A stretch of DNA of 64,000 nt from [Enterobacter] lignolyticus SCF1 (GTDB lineage Bacteria; Pseudomonadota; Gammaproteobacteria; Enterobacterales; Enterobacteriaceae), in the NCBI RefSeq assembly GCF_000164865.1, contig NC_014618.1, forward strand, positions 2,418,001 to 2,482,000, in the 5' to 3' direction. The notes under the pieces are model-generated. The model saw nothing but the letters and a program-made list of their open reading frames with translations, had not been told where the DNA came from and ran no database searches. The position numbers were made by a program, and so were the translations under genes. Shown here piece after piece: positions 1 to 9,584 of the stretch; the first letter of the stretch is position 1, and each line of letters begins with the position of its first letter.

Positions 1-314
1 TCTTTGAGGTTCATAAACGACTGGTTCCATACGGTAGATTTGACCGCCGACTGATAAATGTCGTCAGCGAAACGCATCGCCTGTTCCTTGCTAACGCCTC
101 TGGATTTCGCGTCCTGCCCCTGTTTATAAATCTTCTGGTAAACGGGTAAGTTGAGTTTTGCGGTATAGGTTGGACTCGACACATAGTTCCCTCCGGTCAT
201 CGTCGGATCGTGCCGGGCAAAATACATCGAGTGGCGCTCAGGTGATGTCTGTGTGACGCATCCCGCGAGGATAAGAGACAGAAATATTCCCGTCATAACT
301 TTTGTTTTTTTCAT
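1..314 (-). CDS. lipoprotein, Exc2-like (C-terminus outside window)
   Basis: The start codon at 314 is preceded by an AAGGGAAAAGA ribosome site. The first 19 residues form a type II signal peptide ending in the lipobox L-A-G-C (Cys19), so the product is a lipoprotein anchored in the envelope. The mature part has a Y-V-S-S-P-T-Y-T-A-K-L-N stretch and a K-S-R-G-V motif; these recall the Exc2 family of lipoproteins (named from a plasmid exclusion protein), but that assignment is from memory and tentative. The reading frame is open to the window edge (104 codons seen). Function in the chromosome is unknown. Confidence 0.65.
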   Translation of the reverse strand, partial: MKKTKVMTGIFLSLILAGCVTQTSPERHSMYFARHDPTMTGGNYVSSPTYTAKLNLPVYQKIYKQGQDAKSRGVSKEQAMRFADDIYQSAVKSTVWNQSFMNLK

Positions 315-368
315 TCTTTTCCCTTTTATAAATAATCCACCCTATTAAAGTACCGTGTTTCACGCTAA

Positions 369-722
369 CTAGCGGCCCAGGCAAGTCCAGTCCGGTAACT
401 TATTCGCCTTCCTCAGCCAATACTGATAAGCCGCCATCACTATCCCGAAAAGCCCTCCGGCCAGACAGGTCCTGGCAATGGCTTCAGCAGCAGATGTGCC
501 TTCGCTTTGCCAGATTGACAACCACATGAAAATCCCCCACAGCGGGCCGAAACTCAGGCTCATCAGCAGAAAGTTCTGCCAGAAGGGAACAAAAGGTAAA
601 GGCGGTATCCGGAACCCCATTTTCCACAACAGGCGCAGTAAAGGCGGAGCATAGCTGCTGCGCCACATTTTCTTGCTGTCCATGAGGGTAAGAGCGCGTT
701 GTTTTCTGTCCTCAAATGACAT
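369..722 (-). CDS. DUF6404-like membrane protein
   Basis: A 117-residue protein. The start at 722 is chosen over an ATG 15 bases upstream because an AGGAGG site lies directly before it; the upstream ATG overlaps that site. Two hydrophobic segments (about residues 46-72 and 80-100) follow a basic N-terminal part with the K-M-W-R-S-S-Y-A-P-P motif. This layout is that of the DUF6404 family, small inner-membrane proteins of unknown role. It lies next to the lipoprotein gene on the same strand with a gap of 54 bases, so the two could be cotranscribed. No function can be given. Confidence 0.7.
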   Translation of the reverse strand: MSFEDRKQRALTLMDSKKMWRSSYAPPLLRLLWKMGFRIPPLPFVPFWQNFLLMSLSFGPLWGIFMWLSIWQSEGTSAAEAIARTCLAGGLFGIVMAAYQYWLRKANKLPDWTCLGR

Positions 723-883
723 ATATCCTCCTGACATAGGTCAACTCACCGAAAATAAATAAGCCAGGAGCCAGAAAATGAAGAAATACACTTCCGGCGA
801 TTTCCTGGCTCACAATTCCTATTATTGTATCGGGACTATCCGGCAGAATATGCCTACCAGATTTAGGAAACACCGGACGAAGG

Positions 884-1411
884 TTATAAGAGTTTATAAA
901 ACACCGAGGTCGCGCTCATTTCACCGTCCGGCATCAGCGCAAAACGCGGAATCTCCCCGACTTTCTGCCAGCCGCAGCGCTGATAAAAAATCTCGGCGCC
1001 GCTGCCGGTCGCGGTATCCAGCACCAGCACGCTCTTCTCACGCTCCCGCGCCAGCTGTTCCAGCGCCGCCATCAGCGCGCGGGCGGTACCCTGCCGTCGT
1101 CCGCGAGAGTGAACCAGCAATTTGGCGACTTCGCCCCGGTGCGGTTGATTTTCCGGCATCGCCGTAATTAACTGTACGGCACCGGAAATCAGGCCGTCGC
1201 CATCCTCCGCCACCAGCAGCAGCCGCTCACCGGCATCCACGCTGTCGGCGACGTCGAGCCAGAAGGCGCGCGCGGTGTCAGGATGGAAAGGCAGCATAAA
1301 GCTGACGGACGCGCCGCCGTTGACGCAGTCTGCCAGTACGGCGGCCAGTGGGTCCAGACGGTCGCGGATCTCCGCGCCAGAGAGGAGTAAAAGAGAGTGA
1401 GATGTCGTCAT
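884..1411 (-). CDS. GNAT family N-acetyltransferase
   Basis: A 175-residue protein with the GNAT fold: the acetyl-CoA binding segment V-A-K-L-L-V-H-S-R-G-R-R-Q-G-T-A (about residues 94-109, R-x-x-G-x-A form) and the C-terminal Y-Q-R-C-G-W-Q-K-V-G motif (about 142-151). A GGAG site lies seven bases before the start. The substrate cannot be told; single-domain enzymes of this length acetylate small amines, antibiotics or protein termini. It lies just downstream of glsB on the same strand with a gap of 95 bases, so read-through from glsB is possible. Confidence 0.8.
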   Translation of the reverse strand: MTTSHSLLLLSGAEIRDRLDPLAAVLADCVNGGASVSFMLPFHPDTARAFWLDVADSVDAGERLLLVAEDGDGLISGAVQLITAMPENQPHRGEVAKLLVHSRGRRQGTARALMAALEQLAREREKSVLVLDTATGSGAEIFYQRCGWQKVGEIPRFALMPDGEMSATSVFYKLL

Positions 1412-1506
1412 GCTGAGGCTCCAGTATCGGGTCTCTCAGCACTATTAACTTAACATTTGAGTAACACAAGCGCGGGCGTCATAGCGTTTACTTATCGCCA
1501 CAGCGA

Positions 1507-2433
1507 TCAAAACACCGAACGGCCAAGACGCTGGGTCAGCCGCTCGAGTACCGCGATTCCGGCCAGCGAATTCCCCGCCTCATCAAGCTGCGGGCTCCAG
1601 ACCGCAATCGCCATTTCATGGGGAACGATAGCCACAATACCGCCGCCCACGCCCGATTTCGCCGGCAGCCCGACGCGCCAGGCAAACTCACCCGCGTTCT
1701 GATACATACCGCAGGTCGCCATCAGCGCGTTCACCTGCCGCGACTGCAGCGGCGTAATAATCGCCTGCTCGTGGCGCGGCGAACGCCCCTGGTTTGCCAG
1801 AAAGAGAAACGTCTGTGCCAGTTCGCTACAGCTCATCTTCAGCGCGCAGTAATGGAAGTAGTTCTGCAGCACGGTGGCGACATCGTTATGAAAGTTGCCG
1901 AACGATTTCATTAGCCAGGCAATGGCCGCATTTCGGGCGGAATGGTCGAACTCCGAACGGGCGACCACCGCGTCATAGGCGATATCACCGACACCGGAAA
2001 GTTTGCGGATGATTTCCAGCATCCGCTGACGCGGCGCGCTCAGGCGGCTTTGCAGCATATCGCACACCACCAGCGCACCGGCATTAATAAAGGGGTTACG
2101 CGGCTTGCCCTGCTCAATCTCCAGCTGCAGCAGTGAGTTAAACGGCTGTCCGGACGGATCCTTCCCCACCCGCTGCCAGATCTCCTCTTCCTGATAGTGG
2201 TTCATGGCCACCACCAGGCTTAGCACCTTCGAGATAGACTGAATGGAGAAACGCTCCCGGGCGTCGCCGGCGCAGTAGTGCTGCCCGTCAACGGTGCTAA
2301 TGGCGATACCCAGCTTCGCGCCGTCAACGCAGGCCAGCGCCGGAATATAGTCCGCCACTCTGCCCTGCCCAATCAGCGGCGTGACCTCCGCCAGAATGGC
2401 CTCCAGCATAGCGTTATCAATGACCGTTCCCAC
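1507..2433 (-). CDS. glsB: glutaminase GlsB
   Basis: Hydrolyses L-glutamine to L-glutamate and ammonia in the cytoplasm. The length of 308 residues equals that of E. coli GlsB (YneH). The serine-dependent glutaminase signature S-I-S-K (Ser66, Lys69) and the glycine-rich K-S-G-V-G-G-G-I-V loop near residue 260 are present, as are the conserved N-P-F-I-N-A-G-A and Y-Q-N-A-G-E-F motifs. The start is a GTG at 2433 with AAGGAG five bases before it; no ATG fits better. In E. coli it sits beside sad; here a chemoreceptor gene separates the two. Confidence 0.95.
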   Translation of the reverse strand: MGTVIDNAMLEAILAEVTPLIGQGRVADYIPALACVDGAKLGIAISTVDGQHYCAGDARERFSIQSISKVLSLVVAMNHYQEEEIWQRVGKDPSGQPFNSLLQLEIEQGKPRNPFINAGALVVCDMLQSRLSAPRQRMLEIIRKLSGVGDIAYDAVVARSEFDHSARNAAIAWLMKSFGNFHNDVATVLQNYFHYCALKMSCSELAQTFLFLANQGRSPRHEQAIITPLQSRQVNALMATCGMYQNAGEFAWRVGLPAKSGVGGGIVAIVPHEMAIAVWSPQLDEAGNSLAGIAVLERLTQRLGRSVF

Positions 2434-2481
2434 ATTCGCTCCTTGCCCGCAGGCCTTAGTTGGCCTGCGAGTATACCAGTG

Positions 2482-4080
2482 TCAGGCAGGCAGACGAAAG
2501 CGGGTCACGGCCTGCATAAGCTGCTGAGAGCTTTCCTGCAGGTGATGGGAAGAGGTCGCCGCGTGACTGACCAGCTCCCCGGTCTGCTGCGCCACCTGGT
2601 TCAGCGCATGCAGCTGCCGGGTCATCTGATGAATACTTTCCCCCTGGCTCAGGGTGGCGCTGGAGATTTCATTAAGCAACCCGCTCAGAGTACCGACCAG
2701 CCCCGTGACCTGCTGCAGGTTATCTTCAAGCCGGTTAACGGCTTTCGACCCGTCTTCTATCCCCTGTAGCGAATGGTTGATCAGCTCCTGAATCGTCTGC
2801 GTCGACTGGCTGCTTTGACGCGCCAGCAGGCCGACCTCCTTCGCCACGACCGCAAAACCGCGCCCCTGATTCCCCGCATGCGCGGCCTCAATGGCGGCAT
2901 TCAGCGCCAGGATGTTCGTCTGGAAGGCGACGCTGTCAATCATCGCCACAATCCCGCGCATTTCCGATGACCGGTCAACAATCGCCCGCATGGACTCATT
3001 CACTGTATCCATCATACGGTCGCCGCCTGCCGCGACGTTGCGCGCCTCTTCCGCCCGCCTGCTGGCGAGCCCGGCATAACCGGTGTTGCCCTCTACGTGC
3101 GATTCCAGCTGCGCGATATGTCGCGTCACATCGCTAAGCTCTTGGGCCTGTTTCTGCGCCTGCTGGTAGAGCTTATCGTTCCCTGCCGCCAGCCGGGTAA
3201 TGTTACCGACCATAGAGCGCGTGGCGTCGCTGACCTGCGTGACCAGCTGCTGCAGCCCCTGCTGCATGTCGCCAATGCTAAAGCTCAGCTGATCCACTTC
3301 GCGATTAAAGCGCGGCACCGACGGCAGCGGTCGCGAAAGATCCCCGGCCGCCAGGGTGTTGATGTGGGCGATCAGGCGGCGCAGCGGCACGATCACCCAG
3401 CGCGACATGCCGAACCAGACCATCGCCGCGATCACCACCAGCAGCGCCGGGGCAAGGAAAAAGAGCTGCTTCAGGCTCGCGAGATTGTTCATCAGCGCCA
3501 GGCGTCCCTGCTCCGCCCGCTGCTCGCTGGCCTGCTGGAAACGGGCGTAGTTATCGTTGAAGTCACTCTGAAACGCCTGCACCGGCACCGCGAAGAAGGC
3601 GTCAATCGACTGGCTCTTCACCAGCCCGTCCGCCTGCTCCTTAATTGCGCCATAAAACAGCTGATAGCTGTTAATCAGCGCCTCATCTTTCGGCGGGCTC
3701 ATCGCAAGCCAGGCCTGCCAGGCGTCGTGGGAGTGCGCCAGCGCCTTTTGCGCCTCGTCCATCAGGCTGTTCCAGCTGCCGACCGACCCGGTTTCTTTAT
3801 CCTGCATAAAGTAAACGCCCGCGCGGTTCAGCAGATCGCTTGCCGCCAGCAGCGCGATGCGCGCTTCGTCGATTTTGACCTGCTGAAGATGCGCCAGCTG
3901 ATTATGCTGCTCATTGCGCTGGGCATTCTGTAACGAATAAGAGAGTAAAAGCGAAGACGAAATCTGTAGCGCGGAGAACAATCCAATGATGCAGAAGATC
4001 CCGGCCAACAGGCCGAACTGCCGGGGAAGAAAACGACGTACAGCACGGCCAAAAATTTGCGTTAGGTTCATAATTTTCAT
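2482..4080 (-). CDS. methyl-accepting chemotaxis protein
   Basis: A 532-residue transmembrane chemoreceptor. N-terminal membrane segment (about 22-45), a periplasmic four-helix-type sensor domain (about 46-205), second membrane segment (about 207-228), HAMP domain (about 229-282) and a cytoplasmic signalling domain containing the highly conserved hairpin tip (I-D-S-V-A-F-Q-T-N-I-L-A-L-N-A-A-I-E-A-A). The C-terminus ends R-F-R-L-P-A and lacks the NWETF-type pentapeptide that recruits CheR/CheB, so it would be a low-abundance type of receptor dependent on others for efficient adaptation. The ligand is not known. It is inserted between glsB and sad relative to E. coli. Confidence 0.9.
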   Translation of the reverse strand: MKIMNLTQIFGRAVRRFLPRQFGLLAGIFCIIGLFSALQISSSLLLSYSLQNAQRNEQHNQLAHLQQVKIDEARIALLAASDLLNRAGVYFMQDKETGSVGSWNSLMDEAQKALAHSHDAWQAWLAMSPPKDEALINSYQLFYGAIKEQADGLVKSQSIDAFFAVPVQAFQSDFNDNYARFQQASEQRAEQGRLALMNNLASLKQLFFLAPALLVVIAAMVWFGMSRWVIVPLRRLIAHINTLAAGDLSRPLPSVPRFNREVDQLSFSIGDMQQGLQQLVTQVSDATRSMVGNITRLAAGNDKLYQQAQKQAQELSDVTRHIAQLESHVEGNTGYAGLASRRAEEARNVAAGGDRMMDTVNESMRAIVDRSSEMRGIVAMIDSVAFQTNILALNAAIEAAHAGNQGRGFAVVAKEVGLLARQSSQSTQTIQELINHSLQGIEDGSKAVNRLEDNLQQVTGLVGTLSGLLNEISSATLSQGESIHQMTRQLHALNQVAQQTGELVSHAATSSHHLQESSQQLMQAVTRFRLPA

Positions 4081-4134
4081 CTATAACAACACGTTAGCCG
4101 CGAGTTTACGGAAGAAAAATGACAGAACCATGAC

Positions 4135-4163
4135 AAAAAAACAGGGCGCCGCAGCGGGCGCCC
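4135..4163 (-). terminator. intrinsic terminator after sad
   Basis: On the minus strand a GGGCGCC/GGCGCCC stem with a six-base loop is followed by a run of seven T. It lies directly after the sad stop codon and separates sad transcription from the chemoreceptor gene. Confidence 0.75.
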
Positions 4164-4169
4164 GAGGGA

Positions 4170-5555
4170 TCAGCGGCGATCTTTCCACACCGTCTGAATA
4201 TTACAGAACTCATGCAGGCCAAAGTGCGACAGCTCGCGGCCAAAGCCGCTCTTCTTCACGCCGCCGAAGGCAACGCGGGCGTCAGAGGCGCTATAGCCGT
4301 TAATAAACACGCCGCCGCACTCAAGCCCTGCGGCAAAACGCTGCGCCAGCTGCTCGTCCGCCGTATAGACGGTCGCGGAAAGGCCGAATTCGCTGTCGTT
4401 GGCCAGCGCCAGCGCATGGTCGGCGTCCCGCGCGACGGTAATCGCCGCCACCGGGCCAAACATCTCCTGGCGAAACGCGGTCATCTGCGGGGTGACGTTG
4501 CCAAGCACGGTGGCCGGATAGTAGTTCCCTTTACCTTCCACCTTCTCACCGCCCAACAGCAGGGTCGCGCCTTCATCCAGCGTCGCGGTCACCTGATTGT
4601 GCAACTCGTCGCGCAGGTCGAAACGCGCCATCGGCCCGAGGTAGTTTTGCTCATCTTCCGGGTTGCCCATTTTTAATGCCGCCGCCGCCGCGACAAATTT
4701 TTCGCTAAAGGCTTTCGCTACGCCCGCCTCAACGATAAAGCGCTTCGCCGCCGCGCAAACCTGCCCGGTATTCTGGTAGCGGCCAATGACCGCCGCTTTG
4801 ACCGCCTCGTCCAGATCCGCATCGTTAAGCACGATGAACGGATCGGAACCGCCCAGCTCCAGTACGCATTTTTTCAGCGCGGCGCCCGCCTGAGCGCCAA
4901 TTGCCTTGCCGGCGCGAACGCTGCCGGTCACCGTGACCGCCGCAATACGCGGATCGTTAATCGCCTGCGAAACGCCGTCGTTGGTGGCGTTAACCCAGCC
5001 AAATACGCCGTCCGGGATGCCGGCTTCGCGGAAAATCTTGCCGATAAGCTGGGCGCTGCCCATAACGTTCGGCGCATGCTTAAGCAGGTAGCTGTTGCCC
5101 GCCAGCAGAATCGGCACCGCGCCGCGCATCACCTGCCACAGCGGGAAGTTCCACGGCATGATGGCTAAAATCGGTCCCAGCGGGCGATATTCGATGACCG
5201 CCTTATGGTTTTCGACCTGCGTCGGCTCCGTCGCCAGCATCGCCGGGCCATGTTCGGCATACCAGTCGCACAGGTTGGCTGATTTTGTAACTTCGCCGCG
5301 CGCCTGGGCAATCGGTTTACCCACTTCGCGGCTTATCATCAGCGCCATCTCTTCCGCGCGCTGACGCAGCGCCGCGCCAACCTGACGCAGGGCGTCGGCC
5401 CGCCCGGCCAGCGTGGCGTTTTTCCACAGACGATAGCCCTTATCCGCCTGCGCAATCGCCTGATTAACCTCATCCGCCGTCGCCCACGGCAGCGCTGACA
5501 GGGTTTCTCCCGTCGCCGGATTCACAGAAATGGCGTGAGTTGCAGGTGATGTCAT
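4170..5555 (-). CDS. sad: succinate-semialdehyde dehydrogenase Sad
   Basis: Aldehyde dehydrogenase of 461 residues (E. coli Sad has 462) that oxidises succinate semialdehyde to succinate with NAD, the last step of GABA/putrescine breakdown. The family motifs are visible: L-E-L-G-G-S-D-P-F (catalytic Glu, about residue 232) and N-T-G-Q-V-C-A-A-A-K (catalytic Cys, about residue 266), plus the P-W-N-F-P cofactor motif near residue 134. A GGAGAGAGACAAATC stretch precedes the ATG. It is divergent from the LysR gene yneJ, its regulator in E. coli. Confidence 0.95.
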   Translation of the reverse strand: MTSPATHAISVNPATGETLSALPWATADEVNQAIAQADKGYRLWKNATLAGRADALRQVGAALRQRAEEMALMISREVGKPIAQARGEVTKSANLCDWYAEHGPAMLATEPTQVENHKAVIEYRPLGPILAIMPWNFPLWQVMRGAVPILLAGNSYLLKHAPNVMGSAQLIGKIFREAGIPDGVFGWVNATNDGVSQAINDPRIAAVTVTGSVRAGKAIGAQAGAALKKCVLELGGSDPFIVLNDADLDEAVKAAVIGRYQNTGQVCAAAKRFIVEAGVAKAFSEKFVAAAAALKMGNPEDEQNYLGPMARFDLRDELHNQVTATLDEGATLLLGGEKVEGKGNYYPATVLGNVTPQMTAFRQEMFGPVAAITVARDADHALALANDSEFGLSATVYTADEQLAQRFAAGLECGGVFINGYSASDARVAFGGVKKSGFGRELSHFGLHEFCNIQTVWKDRR

Positions 5556-5660
5556 GATTTGTCTCTCTCCATCGATTACACAGTTGCTTTATCCTGGCGC
5601 ACTCTGCTATTTATGGAAAATGAATAATATTAACCACACCATTCACGATACGAGAACGCT

Positions 5661-6572
5661 ATGGATCTGACTCAGCTTGAGATGTTTAATGCCGTCGCCC
5701 AGACCGGCAGTATTACCCAGGCCGCGCAAAAGGTGCATCGCGTGCCCTCGAACCTCACGACCCGTATCCGCCAGTTGGAGGCGGACCTTGGCGTTGAGCT
5801 GTTTATTCGTGAAAACCAGCGTCTGCGCCTGTCGCCCGCCGGACACAGCTTCCTGCGCTACAGCCAGCAGATCCTTGCGCTGGTTGAGGAGGCCAGAATG
5901 GTCGTCGCTGGCGATGAGCCCCAGGGGCTGTTCTCGCTGGGCTCGCTGGAAAGCACCGCGGCGGTGCGCATTCCGCCGACGCTGGCCCTGTACAATCAGC
6001 GCTATCCGAAGATCCAGTTTGATTTAGCCACCGGACCTTCCGGGACGATGATTGACGGCGTGCTGGAGGGAACGCTCAGCGCGGCGTTTGTCGACGGCCC
6101 GGTGATGCACCCAGGCCTTGACGGCGTGCCGGTTTATCGTGAAGAGATGATGATCGTCACGCCAAAGGGGCATGCGCCGATAGCGCGCGCCAGCGAAGTG
6201 AACGGCGTCAGCATCTATGCCTTTCGCGCCAACTGCTCCTACCGCCGCCATTTTGAAAGCTGGTTCCATGCCGATCGCGCCACGCCCGGGCGGATTCACG
6301 AGATGGAGTCCTACCACGGCATGCTGGCCTGCGTCATTGCCGGCGCCGGGCTGGCGCTTATCCCCCGCAGCATGCTGGAAAGTATGCCCGGCCATCACCA
6401 GGTTGACGCCTGGCCGCTGGCGGAGAAATGGCGCTGGCTGACCACCTGGCTTGTGTGGCGACGCAGCGCGATGACCCGCCAGCTGGAGGCCTTTATCGAG
6501 TTGCTGGATGATGCGCCCTATGCTCAGCGCGACGGGCTTAGCGCAGAAATACCGTCCCCTGCAGATAGGTAA
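5661..6572 (+). CDS. yneJ: LysR regulator YneJ (PtrR)
   Basis: LysR-type transcriptional regulator of 303 residues. N-terminal winged helix-turn-helix (about 1-60, with A-V-A-Q-T-G-S-I-T-Q-A-A-Q-K-V-H-R-V-P-S) and an effector-binding domain to the C-terminus. In E. coli the orthologue, renamed PtrR, controls sad and putrescine-related genes. Divergent placement with sad and a 105-base shared intergenic region supports the same role here. A loose inverted pair TGAAT (5621) / ATTCA (5641) lies in that region and might be part of its binding site. Its 3' end overlaps the convergent PhzF-family gene by 35 bases. Confidence 0.9.
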   Translation: MDLTQLEMFNAVAQTGSITQAAQKVHRVPSNLTTRIRQLEADLGVELFIRENQRLRLSPAGHSFLRYSQQILALVEEARMVVAGDEPQGLFSLGSLESTAAVRIPPTLALYNQRYPKIQFDLATGPSGTMIDGVLEGTLSAAFVDGPVMHPGLDGVPVYREEMMIVTPKGHAPIARASEVNGVSIYAFRANCSYRRHFESWFHADRATPGRIHEMESYHGMLACVIAGAGLALIPRSMLESMPGHHQVDAWPLAEKWRWLTTWLVWRRSAMTRQLEAFIELLDDAPYAQRDGLSAEIPSPADR

Positions 6573-7326
6573 TCGCGGTGCCGCTCATCAGCACCCGGTC
6601 GCCGCGCAGCTCACAGCGAATATCGCCGCCGCGGGCCGACACCTGTCGCGCCAGCATCGTTGTTTTACCTGACTTCTCGCTCCAGTACGGAATTAGCATC
6701 GTGTGGGCCGATCCGGTCACCGGATCTTCCCATACCGCTTCGCCGGGTGAGAAAAAGCGGCTGACGAAGTCGTAGCCGCCGGTTCCCCGCGCCGTGATGG
6801 TCACCTTATGTTCGCCAGGCGTCATCGCGCTGATATTCGGCCTGACGGCTTCCACCGCCTCACGGCTCGCCAGCTCAATCAGCCACGCGCGCCCTTTACG
6901 GGCCGCCAGATAGTCGCTAATGCCCAGTGCGGCCAGCATTTCCGGCGACGGCGTTTGCGCCTGCGTGTCGCCTGCGGGGAAATCGAGAGTCAGCCATTCG
7001 CCTTCGCGGCTCACCGTCAGACGCCCGGACAGGGTATCGAAATGCAGCCGCGCGTCCGGGTATGCCAGATGATGAAAAATAACGTGCGCCGTCGCGAGCG
7101 TCGCGTGACCGCAGAGGTTCACTTCGTGTTGGGTGGTAAACCAGCGCAGCTCGAAGCCCCCTTTGGTTGGGACGAAGAAGGCGGTTTCCGACTGGTTATG
7201 CTGCTGCGCCATCTTCAGCAGCGTTTCATCCGGCAGCCAGCTCTTCAGCGCGCATACCGCCGCCGCATTGCCGCCAAACGTTCGATCGCTGAACGCATCA
7301 ACCATGTAAAACGCAATTTCCTGCAT
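6538..7326 (-). CDS. PhzF family isomerase
   Basis: A 262-residue member of the PhzF/YddE family of epimerase-like isomerases. Seen motifs: the N-terminal V-D-A-F-S-D-R-T-F-G-G-N-A-A-A-V segment, Q-S-E-T-A-F with the conserved Glu (about residue 48), C-G-H-A-T-L-A-T-A (about 73-81) and D-P-V-T-G-S-A-H near residue 204. These are the residues that build the family active site. The physiological substrate of most chromosomal members, including this one, is unknown. It converges on yneJ with a 35-base overlap; it is not part of the E. coli arrangement here. Confidence 0.85.
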   Translation of the reverse strand: MQEIAFYMVDAFSDRTFGGNAAAVCALKSWLPDETLLKMAQQHNQSETAFFVPTKGGFELRWFTTQHEVNLCGHATLATAHVIFHHLAYPDARLHFDTLSGRLTVSREGEWLTLDFPAGDTQAQTPSPEMLAALGISDYLAARKGRAWLIELASREAVEAVRPNISAMTPGEHKVTITARGTGGYDFVSRFFSPGEAVWEDPVTGSAHTMLIPYWSEKSGKTTMLARQVSARGGDIRCELRGDRVLMSGTAITYLQGTVFLR

Positions 7327-7521
7327 AGCTCTACCCTGCGATTGTTGTTGTGTGACTCCACACTGACATAAAAAACCTTATAAAACAGTCTTTTTTTGCA
7401 GCTGCCGTGCGGCTCTTACGGAAATAAAAATGAGAAGCCGATCACGAAATGTTTGTCTTTTAACCAGCGATAGTCTTAAGATCGCCCTCTCGCTTTCCCG
7501 TAACGCATCCAGAACAACGCT

Positions 7522-8718
7522 ATGACAACAAACACGGTTTCACGCAAGGTCGCGTGGCTACGGGTGGTGACGCTTGCCGTTGCCGCTTTTATTTTTAATA
7601 CCACGGAGTTCGTGCCGGTCGGCCTGCTCTCTGACATTGCCCAGAGCTTTTCCATGGAGACGGCCCAGGTCGGCATTATGCTGACCATCTATGCCTGGGT
7701 GGTGGCGCTGATGTCGCTGCCCTTCATGCTGATGACCAGCCAGATGGAGCGCCGGAAGCTGCTGATCGGTTTATTCATCTTGTTTATCGCAAGCCACCTG
7801 CTCTCCTTTTTCGCCTGGAGCTTTACCGTGCTGGTGATAAGCCGTATCGGCATCGCCTTTGCCCACGCGGTGTTCTGGTCGATTACCGCATCGCTGGCCA
7901 TCCGCATGGCGCCCGCCGGGAAACGCGCCCAGGCGCTGAGCCTTATCGCCACCGGCACCGCGCTGGCGATGGTGCTGGGGCTGCCCGTCGGGCGGATCGT
8001 CGGACAATATTTCGGCTGGCGCACCACGTTTTTGCTGATCGGCGCTGGCGCATTACTCACCCTGCTGGCGCTCATCAGGCTGCTGCCAAAACTGCCGAGC
8101 GAGCATTCCGGGTCGCTGAAAAGCCTGCCGCTGCTGTTCCGTCGTCCGGCATTAATGAGCATTTATCTGCTGACCGCCGTCGTGGTCACCGCCCATTACA
8201 CCGCCTACAGCTACATTGAACCGTTTGTGATAAACGTCGCGGGCTATGATGCCGGTTTCGCCACCTTCCTGCTGCTGACGCTGGGCGGCGCGGGCATCAT
8301 CGGTTCGCTGCTGTTTGGTAAGCTTGGCAATCAGTACGCATCATCGCTGGTCAGCGGCGCCATCGGCGCGCTTACCCTGTGCCTGGCGCTCCTGATGACC
8401 GCGGCAGACAGCGAAACCCGGCTTGCCGTGCTCAGTATCTTCTGGGGCATTGCGATTATGATGATCGGTCTTGGGATGCAGGTGAAAGTGCTGGCGCTGG
8501 CGCCGGACGCCACCGACGTCGCCATGTCGCTGTTTTCCGGGATTTTCAATATCGGCATCGGCGCGGGCGCGCTGGTCGGCAATCAGGTGAGTTTACATCT
8601 GTCGATGGCCGATATCGGCTATGTCGGCGCGTTCCCGGCGCTGGCGGCGTTTGTCTGGTCGGTGGTTATCTTTCGCCGCTGGCCGGCGGCGAAAGAAGCG
8701 CAGCCGCGCCACGCATAG
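7522..8718 (+). CDS. sotB: MFS sugar/arabinose efflux transporter SotB
   Basis: Inner-membrane 12-helix major facilitator of 398 residues, near-identical in its N-terminal part to E. coli SotB (YdeA), which exports L-arabinose and related sugars. Family marks: the T-T-E-F-V-P-V-G-L-L motif in helix 1, an M-E-R-R-K-L-L cytoplasmic loop and the A-F-A-H-A-V-F-W-S motif of drug:H+ antiporter family 1. It lies upstream of and convergent with marC, as in E. coli. Confidence 0.93.
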   Translation: MTTNTVSRKVAWLRVVTLAVAAFIFNTTEFVPVGLLSDIAQSFSMETAQVGIMLTIYAWVVALMSLPFMLMTSQMERRKLLIGLFILFIASHLLSFFAWSFTVLVISRIGIAFAHAVFWSITASLAIRMAPAGKRAQALSLIATGTALAMVLGLPVGRIVGQYFGWRTTFLLIGAGALLTLLALIRLLPKLPSEHSGSLKSLPLLFRRPALMSIYLLTAVVVTAHYTAYSYIEPFVINVAGYDAGFATFLLLTLGGAGIIGSLLFGKLGNQYASSLVSGAIGALTLCLALLMTAADSETRLAVLSIFWGIAIMMIGLGMQVKVLALAPDATDVAMSLFSGIFNIGIGAGALVGNQVSLHLSMADIGYVGAFPALAAFVWSVVIFRRWPAAKEAQPRHA

Positions 8719-8726
8719 AGGGTGTC

Positions 8727-8744
8727 GGGTGGCTGCCGCCACCC
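8727..8744. terminator. hairpin between convergent sotB and marC
   Basis: A GGGTGGC/GCCACCC stem with a four-base loop lies in the 33-base gap between the two stop codons. No T-run follows on either strand, so termination strength is uncertain. Confidence 0.4.
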
Positions 8745-8751
8745 GCGCCGG

Positions 8752-9420
8752 TCAGGCATGGTAATGCGTAATAATTTCCAGCACGCCGTTAATAATAAAC
8801 TGCACGCCCATACACACCAGCAGGAAGCCCATCAGACGGGAAATCGCCTCAATTCCGCCCTTACCCACCAGCCGCATAATGGCGCCGGAGCTGCGCAGGC
8901 ATCCCCACAAAATAACGGCAACCAGGGCAAAAATCAGCGGCGGCGCGACCCACACCACCCAGTCAGGGAAGGTTGAACCCGCCTTTACCGTCGACGCTGA
9001 CGAGATGATCATCGCGATTGTCCCCGGCCCCGCGGTGCTCGGCATCGCCAGCGGCACAAAGGCGATATTCGCCGTCGGCTCGTCCTGCAGCTCTTCCGAT
9101 TTGCTTTTCGCCTCCAGGCTTTCGTGCGCACGCTGCTGCGGGAAAAGCATCCTGAAGCCGATAAAGGCCACGATGAGCCCGCCGGCGATGCGCAGGCCGG
9201 GAATGGAGATCCCGAAGGTGTTCATCACCACCTGCCCGGCATAGTAGGCCACCATCATAATCGCGAACACGTAAACCGACGCCATCAGAGACTGTCGGTT
9301 ACGCTCCGCGCTGTTCATATCGCCGGACAGCCCCAGAAACAACGCCACGGTTGTCAGCGGGTTTGCCAGCGGCAATAGCACCACCAGCCCAAGGCTGATA
9401 GCTTTCATAAGGTCGAGCAT
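8752..9420 (-). CDS. marC: MarC family inner-membrane protein
   Basis: A 222-residue protein with six predicted membrane segments, matching E. coli MarC (221 residues) in length and position, divergent from marRAB. Early reports tied it to multiple antibiotic resistance but later work found no role; the function is unknown. The start is an ATG preceded by a GGAGAG stretch. It shares the upstream region containing the mar operator but is read in the opposite direction. Confidence 0.92.
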   Translation of the reverse strand: MLDLMKAISLGLVVLLPLANPLTTVALFLGLSGDMNSAERNRQSLMASVYVFAIMMVAYYAGQVVMNTFGISIPGLRIAGGLIVAFIGFRMLFPQQRAHESLEAKSKSEELQDEPTANIAFVPLAMPSTAGPGTIAMIISSASTVKAGSTFPDWVVWVAPPLIFALVAVILWGCLRSSGAIMRLVGKGGIEAISRLMGFLLVCMGVQFIINGVLEIITHYHA

Positions 9421-9584
9421 AAGGGTTTCTCTCCAGAAGCAAACACAATGGCCGCAGGCAGTATACGGGGGAATCCGGACCGTTTGCCACGTCTAATCAT
9501 TTCCACCCGTTTCCACAGATTGGGCTATAACTGATAGTTATAAATAAAGTCTGAAGATCAAGACGAAGCGGACCTGAACCGTTT